The notes beneath the pieces are model-generated. The model was not told the DNA's origin and did no database searches. It saw nothing but the letters and a program-made list of their open reading frames with translations. From Oscillospiraceae bacterium (lineage in GTDB: Bacteria; Bacillota; Clostridia; Oscillospirales; Oscillospiraceae), in NCBI GenBank assembly GCA_016287555.1, contig JAEFAK010000135.1, forward strand, positions 1 to 5,259: DNA of 5,259 nucleotides. Direction: 5' to 3'. Each line of letters opens with the position of its first letter. The first letter of the stretch is position 1. The position numbers were made by a program, and so were the translations under genes. Positions 1-5,010 of this stretch are shown here, in pieces.

Positions 1-438
1 ACGGGCCTGCGGATGGAAGTCATCGTGGCGACGGTGCTGGGCGGGATAACCGTCCTGTTCCGGCGCCAGCTCGTCGGCATATACACCTCCGAGGAGGCGG
101 CCATCGCGGCCGGATGCATCCGCATCATAATACTCGGCGTGGCCTACTTCACGAACGGCATGCAGCACATGATGACGGGCGTCATGCGGGGACTCGGGTA
201 CAGTATCTTGCCGACCTGCATCACCCTGGCGGGCATATGCGGGTTCAGGGTGGTATACATATACACATATTTCGCCGCGCACAAGACCCTGGAGGTCCTG
301 TACGCGTCGTACCCGATATCGTGGGTACTGACCATAGCGGCGCAGCTGATATGCTACTTCACGCTGCGAAACCGCGCGTACAGGCGCAACGAGGAAAAAT
401 TCGTCAAGAGACTCGCGGAACAGTCCGCGGGGAACTGA
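1..438 (+). CDS. MATE family efflux transporter, C-terminal part (5' end outside window)
   Basis: This is the last 145 codons of a gene that begins upstream; the frame is open from base 1 (Thr-Gly-Leu-Arg before the first Met) to TGA at 436-438. The visible part has about four hydrophobic segments separated by short polar loops and ends in a basic, charged cytoplasmic tail (NRAYRRNEEKFVKRL). The pattern FRRQLVGIYTSEEAAIAAG, followed by a helix and then MTGVMRGLGYSILP, is typical of the C-terminal half of MATE transporters of the NorM/DinF type. These are inner-membrane proteins of about 450 residues that export cationic drugs or metabolites by Na+ or H+ antiport. The substrate cannot be told from this fragment, and the residues that bind the coupling ion lie mostly outside the window. 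The next gene follows after 43 bp in the same direction, so the two may be cotranscribed. The family call is firm; the role is general. Confidence 0.85.
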   Translation, partial: TGLRMEVIVATVLGGITVLFRRQLVGIYTSEEAAIAAGCIRIIILGVAYFTNGMQHMMTGVMRGLGYSILPTCITLAGICGFRVVYIYTYFAAHKTLEVLYASYPISWVLTIAAQLICYFTLRNRAYRRNEEKFVKRLAEQSAGN

Positions 439-450
439 TAGATCCAATCG

Positions 451-464
451 GCGCCCGAAGGCGC
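451..464 (+). other. small hairpin in the MATE-protease gap
   Basis: GCGCC (451-455) and GGCGC (460-464) form a perfect 5-bp stem around a CGAA tetraloop. No T tract follows (the next bases are GGACGG), so it does not look like a terminator. It ends 5 bp before the GGGAGG ribosome binding site (469-474) of the protease gene. It could be an mRNA-processing or stability element, or chance in GC-rich DNA. Confidence 0.25.
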
Positions 465-481
465 GGACGGGAGGTTAACAC

Positions 482-3022
482 ATGAATCAGAACAACAGAC
501 CGCAGAACAGGCCCCAGGGCCGTCCAAGCAACGCTACCGGAACCGGCAATTCCATAGGCAGACGCGGCTCCGGACAGGGCACCGGCCCCGTCGGGCAGCA
601 GGGCGGCTACGCCGGGAGAAGACCGGGCTACACCCCGCCCCAGACCGGCGCGACACAGCAGAGCACGGGCAGCAACGTGACCCGCGCCCGCGCCGGAAGG
701 ATGAGCCCGATCCTCATCGTCATAATCCTGATCGTCGCTTTCTTCATCCTGAAGCCCAGGCTCTGCGGCTCCGGCAATGTAGACGTCGGCGGCCAGACGG
801 GCGGCCTCGGAGACCTCACGCAGCTCCTGTCGGGCTATGAGCAGTCGCAGATGCTGCAGCAGACCACGCAGCAGACCCAGTCCGCCTCGCCCTACGGCGG
901 ACTCGACCTGAGCAGCCTGCTCGGCGGCATGACCTCGACTTCGGGCTCGCTCAGCTCCTCCGCGGGCGGCTACTCCTCCGGCTGGAGCACCGCGCAGAAC
1001 ACGTCGACCCTCGACACCAGCGTCGCCTCCGCCGCGCGCGCCAAGTACACAAGGATACTCGGCGGCGGGCAGGACACCGTCACCGTCATGGTGTACATGT
1101 GCGGCTCCGACCTCGAGAGCAACGGCGGCATGGGCTCCTACGACATACAGGAGATGGTCAACGCCAGGCTCAGCGACAAGGTCAACGTCATCGTATATAC
1201 CGGCGGCGCCAAGAAGTGGCAGAACAGCATCGTGAGCAGCAGCGTCAACCAGATCTACAAGGTGGAGTCCGGCGGCGTGCGCAGGCTCGTGGACAACGCC
1301 GGAAACGGCGCCATGACCGATCCCGCCACGCTCACGAGCTTCATCCAGTTCTGCGCCAAGAACTATCCCGCCAACAGGAACGAGCTCATCCTCTGGGATC
1401 ACGGCGGCGGCTCCATCACCGGCTACGGCTACGACGAGAAGAACACCAGGTCCGGCGCCATGAATCTTCAGCGCCTGAGCAGCGCCCTTCAGTCCGGCGG
1501 CGTGAAGTTCGACTTCATCGGCTACGACGCCTGCCTCATGGGCACCCTCGAAAACGCCCTCACCATGGCTCCCTACGCAGACTACCTCATAGCCTCCGAG
1601 GAGACAGAGCCCGGCATAGGCTGGTACTATACCGACTGGCTGACCCAGCTGTCTGCCAACACCTCGCTCGAGACCGTCAGGGTCGGCCGCCAGATAGTGG
1701 ACGACTTCATAGTCCAGTGCGACAGGAGATGCCCAGGCCAGAAGGCCACCCTCTCGATAGTCGACCTGGCCGAGCTCGAGAAGACGGTACCCGCCGACTT
1801 CAACGCCTTCGCGCAGAGCGTGTCCGGCCTCATCTCCAACGACGGCTACCAGACCGTTTCCACCGCCCGCAGCGGCGCGCGCTCCTTCGCCGAGTCCAGC
1901 AAGTCCGACCAGGTCGACCTGGTCGACCTCGCCAACCGCATCGGCACCGCCGAGGGACGCGAGCTCTCGAATACCATCCTCGGCGCGGTCAAGTACAACA
2001 GGACCTCCGGCAGCATCACCAACGCCTACGGCGTTTCCGTATACTTCCCGTATCAGAAGATATCCAAGGTCAGCAGCGCCGTAGCGGCCTACGAGGCGCT
2101 CGGGCTCGACAGCGAGTATTCCCGCTGCATCCAGCAGTTCGCGAGCATGGAGGCCGGCGGCCAGACCATCTCGAGCGGCACCTCCGCGTACTCGTCCCTG
2201 CTCGGCTCCGCCTCCGGCGGCAGCCTCATGGGCGACGACATGGTCGGCAGCCTGCTCGGCAGCCTCTTCGGCGGCGACAGCTCCGGCCTCGGCAGCCTGC
2301 TCGGCGGTTCCACAGGGCTCGACTCCATCTTCGGCAGGGGACTGGACGCCGACAGCGCCATAGAGTACATAACCGACAACCGCTTCGACCCGTCCGCCCT
2401 CGTCTGGATAGACGCCGGCAGCGGCTACAGGATGTTCCTGTCCGAGGAGCAGTGGTCCTACGTAAACGGCCTCGAGATGAACCTCTTCTACGACGACGGC
2501 GAGGGCTACATCGACCTCGGCCTCGACAACAAGTTCAGCTTCGACGCAAACGGCGACCTCATAGGCGAGTACGACGGGACCTGGCTGGCGATCAACAACC
2601 AGCCGGTGGCCTACTACCACACGGATACGACGCAGTTTGACGGCGGCTTTACCGTCACCGGCCGCGTGCCCGTCCTCCTCAACGGCGCCCGTGCGGAGCT
2701 CATCATCGTCATCACGTACGACAGCGCCAGTCCGAACGGCCTGGGCCGCATAGCCGGCGCGCGCATGATCTACGGCGAGGACGTGACCGAGACCGTCACC
2801 AAGGACGTGGTGCTCAAAAACGGCGACAGGATAGACTTCCTGTGCGACTACTACACCTACGACGGACAGTACAGCGACACCTACATGATGGGCGACCAGT
2901 GGGTCTACGACGGCACCTACACCGTCAACGACGTCTACATCCCCGATCCCCAGTACGCCTCCGTCATGTACGTCTTCACCGACATCTACGGCAGCGAGTA
3001 CTGGACTCCGGTGCTTCCCTGA
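482..3022 (+). CDS. membrane-anchored clostripain-family (C11) cysteine peptidase homologue
   Basis: This is an 846-residue protein. The ATG at 482 has GGGAGG (469-474) 7 nt upstream. Residues 1-73 are a polar Asn/Gln/Pro/Gly/Arg-rich tail. Residues 75-91 are one transmembrane helix preceded by RARAGR, which suggests an N-in/C-out signal anchor with the bulk outside the cell. A Gln/Ser/Gly-rich linker leads to the C11 domain (about 198-550), which begins with VTVMVYMCGSDLES. The His/Cys dyad of clan CD peptidases is visible: His307 in LILWDHGGGS and Cys351 in GYDACLMGTLE. C11 enzymes, such as clostripain, cut after basic residues and often self-process. Residues 560-620 are a Gly/Ser/Leu repeat linker, and 621-846 form a Tyr/Asp-rich extension, probably beta-rich, that I do not recognise. 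The RRGSGxGTGPVG tail motif resembles what I recall from clostridial homologues. The substrate is unknown. Both catalytic residues are present, so it is probably active. Confidence 0.88.
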   Translation: MNQNNRPQNRPQGRPSNATGTGNSIGRRGSGQGTGPVGQQGGYAGRRPGYTPPQTGATQQSTGSNVTRARAGRMSPILIVIILIVAFFILKPRLCGSGNVDVGGQTGGLGDLTQLLSGYEQSQMLQQTTQQTQSASPYGGLDLSSLLGGMTSTSGSLSSSAGGYSSGWSTAQNTSTLDTSVASAARAKYTRILGGGQDTVTVMVYMCGSDLESNGGMGSYDIQEMVNARLSDKVNVIVYTGGAKKWQNSIVSSSVNQIYKVESGGVRRLVDNAGNGAMTDPATLTSFIQFCAKNYPANRNELILWDHGGGSITGYGYDEKNTRSGAMNLQRLSSALQSGGVKFDFIGYDACLMGTLENALTMAPYADYLIASEETEPGIGWYYTDWLTQLSANTSLETVRVGRQIVDDFIVQCDRRCPGQKATLSIVDLAELEKTVPADFNAFAQSVSGLISNDGYQTVSTARSGARSFAESSKSDQVDLVDLANRIGTAEGRELSNTILGAVKYNRTSGSITNAYGVSVYFPYQKISKVSSAVAAYEALGLDSEYSRCIQQFASMEAGGQTISSGTSAYSSLLGSASGGSLMGDDMVGSLLGSLFGGDSSGLGSLLGGSTGLDSIFGRGLDADSAIEYITDNRFDPSALVWIDAGSGYRMFLSEEQWSYVNGLEMNLFYDDGEGYIDLGLDNKFSFDANGDLIGEYDGTWLAINNQPVAYYHTDTTQFDGGFTVTGRVPVLLNGARAELIIVITYDSASPNGLGRIAGARMIYGEDVTETVTKDVVLKNGDRIDFLCDYYTYDGQYSDTYMMGDQWVYDGTYTVNDVYIPDPQYASVMYVFTDIYGSEYWTPVLP
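2244..2305 (+). repeat. 17-bp in-frame direct repeat pair in the protease linker
   Basis: TCGGCAGCCTGCTCGGC occurs exactly at 2244-2260 and 2289-2305, 45 bp (15 codons) apart and in the same frame. Its 14-nt core GCAGCCTGCTCGGC also occurs at 912-925 in the N-terminal linker of the same gene. Each copy encodes Ser-Leu-Leu-Gly. The copies lie in low-complexity linkers, so they probably reflect slippage-prone coding repeats rather than a regulatory or mobile element. Confidence 0.75.
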
Positions 3023-3041
3023 AACACCTGAACAGCGTTTA

Positions 3042-3075
3042 CGGGCGGATGCTTACTGCATCCGCCCGCGCTTTT
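3042..3075 (+). terminator. intrinsic terminator of the MATE-protease unit
   Basis: CGGGCGGATGC (3042-3052) and GCATCCGCCCG (3058-3068) form a perfect 11-bp stem with a TTACT loop, beginning 19 bp after the protease stop codon. Only a short T run follows (TTTT at 3072-3075, three bases after the stem), so termination may be incomplete. The position and stem strength support the call. Confidence 0.75.
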
Positions 3076-3304
3076 GACGGAAGCAGACGTGACCTCGTGC
3101 AGGAGACGTTCAGAGCCGTTCCGGAGAAGGACCGCGCGCCGGCAGCCGTCTGCGCGCCGGACCGCGCCGCAGTATGCATGGGCCCCTCCGCGAAGGAGCG
3201 CTGCGCGAAGCGGGGCGGGGAGGCACTGCCCGGCGAGAAGCTCCACGTCCTTGCGCGATAGCGGAAAAAGAGGAAAAAGAAAACAAAAAGTCTCGCTTTA
3301 ACTA
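3076..3304 (+). other. intergenic stretch, no convincing gene; GC-rich then A-rich
   Basis: From 3076 to about 3260 the DNA is very GC-rich with short internal repeats: GCGCGCCGG at 3134-3142 and 3152-3160, and GGACCGCGC at 3129-3137 and 3159-3167. A 70-codon frame (3049-3261, + strand) is open, but its ATG lies inside the terminator hairpin, it has no good ribosome binding site, and its Ala/Arg/Cys-rich product matches nothing I know. Bases 3263-3290 are strongly A-rich on the + strand, just upstream of the promoter at 3305, where they could act as an UP-like element or a bend. Confidence 0.45.
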
Positions 3305-3331
3305 TTGACAGCGTTGAAAAAATGGGATAAT
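3305..3331 (+). promoter_or_regulatory. SigA-type promoter of the riboswitch operon
   Basis: A perfect -35 box TTGACA (3305-3310) is followed after 15 bp by GATAAT (3326-3331), which matches the -10 consensus at five of six positions. A TGn extension (3323-3325) makes it an extended -10, which can offset the short spacer. A different register, TAATCT at 17 bp, fits less well. The transcript would start near 3338. The A-rich tract at 3263-3290 lies just upstream. Confidence 0.7.
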
Positions 3332-3384
3332 CTATAGGCACCTGAACATATTTGAAATTGACAATCGAATAAGCTGCATCATGA

Positions 3385-3591
3385 CCCTTCGACTGTGTGA
3401 GGCAGCCGTGGGGATGAGGGAATCCAGCGAGATTCTGGAACATTGCACGTTGCCGTGAGTGCGTGAGGCCGTCGTTCGCGGAGTGATCCGGCCATTGCGG
3501 GAAGACCGTGAGAAGGTAGAATGACGGGCGCAGGGGCGCAGGCCCCCTAATGCATGTAGTCGGAAGACCTATGGTGATCGAGAACGAAGGG
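3385..3591 (+). promoter_or_regulatory. cobalamin (vitamin B12) riboswitch aptamer
   Basis: Conserved blocks of the cobalamin class appear in order. GGGAA (3418-3422) leads into TCCAG (3423-3427), a 7-nt loop and CTGGA (3435-3439), as in the E. coli btuB leader as I recall it. Then come CATTGCACGTTGCCGTGAG (3441-3459), corresponding to the consensus ending CGCAACTGTAA; GCCATTGC-GGGAAG (3491-3504), corresponding to GCCACTG...GGGAAGG; and AGTCGGAAGACCT (3558-3570), the hallmark 3' block. A GGGGC/GCCCC hairpin (3533-3546) lies between the last two. The usual CCTGCC end reads CCTATGG here. CCCTTCG (3385-3391) and CGAAGGG (3585-3591) can form a perfect 7-bp helix enclosing the core, which sets my boundaries; the true P1 is not certain. 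In this class, ligand binding usually lowers expression. I see no B12 gene downstream. Confidence 0.82.
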
Positions 3592-3632
3592 CCCCGCAAG
3601 GGGACGGACGTATATTTTTGTGCGCTTAACAT

Positions 3633-3679
3633 CGGGCGTGAGGGACGTATTTGAGAGGTATGTCCATCACGCCCGTTTT
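3633..3679 (+). terminator. riboswitch expression-platform terminator hairpin
   Basis: CGGGCGTGA (3633-3641) and TCACGCCCG (3667-3675) form a perfect 9-bp stem. After one G/A mismatch it continues as GGAC (3643-3646) with GTCC (3662-3665), then weaker G-U-containing pairs. TTTT follows at 3676-3679. It sits between the cobalamin aptamer and the first gene, ending 30 bp before the start codon, where a transcription-terminating switch would be expected. The T run is short and interrupted by G, so readthrough is likely in one state. Confidence 0.75.
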
Positions 3680-3695
3680 GATTTCAGATATTTTT

Positions 3696-3701
3696 GGGAG
3701 G
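3696..3701 (+). promoter_or_regulatory. ribosome binding site that fixes the start at 3709
   Basis: GGGAGG (3696-3701) lies 7 nt before the ATG at 3709. An in-frame TTG at 3694 would add five residues but overlaps this site itself, so ATG 3709 is the likely start. Confidence 0.8.
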
Positions 3702-3708
3702 AAGAGCA

Positions 3709-4026
3709 ATGCCGGTCGATCCGAAAAGGAAAAAGACGCTGTCGGACAAAAGCGTGAGCAGGAAGCTCCGCGAGAGCGGGAGAAAGCAGCTCGAGGAGGA
3801 GTTCGCCCTGAAATTCGCTTCCGTCAGCGACGGGGAGCTCTACGAGTACGTCAAGGAGCAGAAGCGCCTGCTCGGGAAGAAGATGACCCGCGCCAATACG
3901 GTCGGGTACGCCTATCTCGTAAAAAGGCTCGGCCCGTGGGACGTTTTCATGGGGCGCATCGGCCGCGAGCTCGCCGAGGAAGCGCAGGGATCCGATAATA
4001 AAGAGAAAGACGGAGAACAGGGATGA
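3709..4026 (+). CDS. small basic protein of unknown function, possible DNA-binding HNR-like domain
   Basis: This is a 105-residue soluble protein with no signal peptide or membrane segment. Residues 1-30 are strongly basic (KRKK at 6-9, many Arg/Lys) and 31-50 are predicted helical. The C-terminus (92-105) is a polar, probably disordered tail. Residues 41-85 have a helix, then LGKKMTRANTVGYAYL, then KRLGPWDVFMGRIG. This resembles the homing-endonuclease-associated repeat, a small helix-turn-helix-like module with a GYxYI-xxRFGSW-type signature; that likeness is from memory and is an inference. If right, the protein may bind DNA. It is the first gene after the cobalamin riboswitch, and its TGA overlaps the ATG of the next gene (ATGA, 4023-4026), so the two are probably translationally coupled. 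The coding region is well supported; the function is open. Confidence 0.75.
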   Translation: MPVDPKRKKTLSDKSVSRKLRESGRKQLEEEFALKFASVSDGELYEYVKEQKRLLGKKMTRANTVGYAYLVKRLGPWDVFMGRIGRELAEEAQGSDNKEKDGEQG

Positions 4027-4874
4027 AGATAAAGGAAAGCCGCGCGCTCAGCTTCACAGCCGTCGCGATAGTATATATCATCGCCGCGCTCGCGGGCGTC
4101 GCGATCTACAGGGCGCTCAGCCTGCCGTTCTGGCTCTCTCTGCTCATAGCCGACGTCGGGGCGACGGTCGTGACCTTCATATTCAGTCTCATATTCGAAA
4201 ACGCCTCCGTCTACGACCCCTACTGGAGCGTCCAGCCCATATTCATCCTCGTCTGCTTCGCCGCGGGGAGGAGCCTCACGCCGCTCGGCGTGCTGCTGCT
4301 TATCGCCGTCTGCTTCTGGGGCGTGCGTCTGACCGCCAACTGGGCCTATACCTTCCGCGGCCTCACGCACGAGGACTGGCGATATGTAATGCTGCATGAA
4401 AAGACGGGGAAGGCCTATCCGCTGATAAACTTCATAGGCATACACATGGTCCCGACCCTGGTGGTCTACGGCTGCATCCTTCCCGCGGTGTTCGCCATAG
4501 CAGAGGCCGCGCCGCCGACAGTCGGGAGCGTCATATTCGTCTGCGTATCCTTCGCCGCCGTCATACTGCAGGGTTATTCGGATATCCTCATGCACCGCTT
4601 CCGCAGAAGCGGGACCGGCGGCTTCATCCGCACCGGCCCCTGGAAATACGCCCGCCATCCGAATTATCTCGGCGAGATATGCATGTGGTGGGGGATAGGG
4701 CTCGCCTGCGTCTGCGCCATGCCGGAGCGCTGGTGGCTCCTCGCGGGCGCGCTGGCCAATACGCTGCTTTTCATATTCGTGAGCGTCCCCATGGCCGACG
4801 GCAGGCAGTCGAAGAAGCCCGGGTTTGCGGAATACAAGAAACAGACGAGGGTATTTTTCCCGATCAGGAAATGA
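4023..4874 (+). CDS. DUF1295 family integral membrane protein (steroid 5-alpha-reductase/ICMT-like fold)
   Basis: This is a 283-residue polytopic membrane protein with hydrophobic segments at about 10-30, 36-57, 71-101, 138-160, 166-185, 217-232 and 237-256. Family marks are FENASVYDPYWSVQP (58-72), the region around NWAYTFRGL.HEDWRY (106-121), GPWKYARHPNYLGE (205-218) and the C-terminal P256MADGRQSKKPGF..YKKQT. The RHPNYLGE block is shared by DUF1295, the C-terminal domain of steroid 5-alpha-reductases and isoprenylcysteine methyltransferases, where it helps bind a nucleotide cofactor (NADPH or SAM). The reaction here is unknown; a lipid- or terpenoid-like substrate in the membrane is a guess. 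The start has GGAG at 4012-4015 and overlaps the preceding stop by ATGA, which suggests coupling. The length is normal for the family. It is expected to be controlled with its neighbour by the upstream cobalamin riboswitch. Confidence 0.88.
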   Translation: MKIKESRALSFTAVAIVYIIAALAGVAIYRALSLPFWLSLLIADVGATVVTFIFSLIFENASVYDPYWSVQPIFILVCFAAGRSLTPLGVLLLIAVCFWGVRLTANWAYTFRGLTHEDWRYVMLHEKTGKAYPLINFIGIHMVPTLVVYGCILPAVFAIAEAAPPTVGSVIFVCVSFAAVILQGYSDILMHRFRRSGTGGFIRTGPWKYARHPNYLGEICMWWGIGLACVCAMPERWWLLAGALANTLLFIFVSVPMADGRQSKKPGFAEYKKQTRVFFPIRK

Positions 4875-4881
4875 CGGACCC

Positions 4882-4912
4882 GCGGCGGGGCGCATGCCCC
4901 GCCGCTTTTTTT
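4882..4912 (+). terminator. strong intrinsic terminator after the DUF1295 gene
   Basis: GCGGCGGGGC (4882-4891) and GCCCCGCCGC (4896-4905) form a perfect 10-bp GC stem with a GCAT loop, followed directly by seven T (4906-4912). It starts 8 bp after the stop codon at 4872-4874 and separates the riboswitch operon from typA. Confidence 0.95.
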
Positions 4913-4933
4913 GCGCGCCGGCATTCAAAAGTG

Positions 4934-4962
4934 TTGCCAAGCCAGTGCGTTTCTGTTATAAT
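4934..4962 (+). promoter_or_regulatory. SigA-type promoter of typA
   Basis: TTGCCA (4934-4939, five of six to the -35 consensus) and a perfect TATAAT (4957-4962) are separated by the optimal 17 bp. Transcription would start near 4969, giving a leader of about 42 nt. No operator is obvious, which fits a constitutive housekeeping gene. Confidence 0.88.
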
Positions 4963-4981
4963 ACCTTGGTTTTGAGACTTA

Positions 4982-4995
4982 CGGGCATTGGCCCG
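4982..4995 (+). other. short hairpin in the typA leader
   Basis: CGGGC (4982-4986) and GCCCG (4991-4995) pair around an ATTG loop, 3 nt before the GGAG ribosome binding site at 4999-5002. It is small and could tune translation, or be chance. Confidence 0.3.
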
Positions 4996-5010
4996 GCTGG
5001 AGCTGTTTTT

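Noticed and set aside
404..2620. 738-codon open frame on the - strand across the protease gene
   Set aside because: It is a shadow of the GC-rich + strand gene: the product is monotonously Ala/Val/Gly/Glu-rich without domains, while the + frame carries a clear C11 catalytic dyad, membrane anchor and ribosome binding site.
1099..2640. 513-codon + strand frame inside the protease gene
   Set aside because: The product is extremely rich in Arg, His and Gln, typical of an out-of-frame reading of GC-rich coding DNA; it has no recognisable domain.
3358..3382. A second TTGACA (3358-3363) as a -35 box
   Set aside because: No acceptable -10 box lies 16-18 bp downstream; the sequence there is around CATCATGACC.
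3592..3619. CCCC-GCAA-GGGG hairpin followed by TTTTT as a terminator
   Set aside because: The stem is only 4 bp and the T run (3615-3619) starts 11 bases after it; the 9+4-bp hairpin at 3633-3675 is a much better terminator. It may still be a folding element of the leader.
3039..3632. 197-codon - strand frame across the riboswitch region
   Set aside because: It runs through the terminator, promoter and aptamer; the product looks random and the RNA features explain the sequence better.
3385..3679. RNase P RNA, tmRNA, 6S RNA or SRP RNA as an alternative for the structured leader
   Set aside because: Their hallmark blocks (for example GAGGAAAGTCC for RNase P, or the GGTCCGGAAGGAAGCAGC type for SRP RNA) are absent, while the cobalamin blocks are present in the right order.
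3912..4940. 342-codon - strand frame opposite the DUF1295 gene
   Set aside because: It is antisense to a well-supported membrane protein gene and passes through its terminator; composition is Gly/Asp/Arg/Glu-rich without family features.
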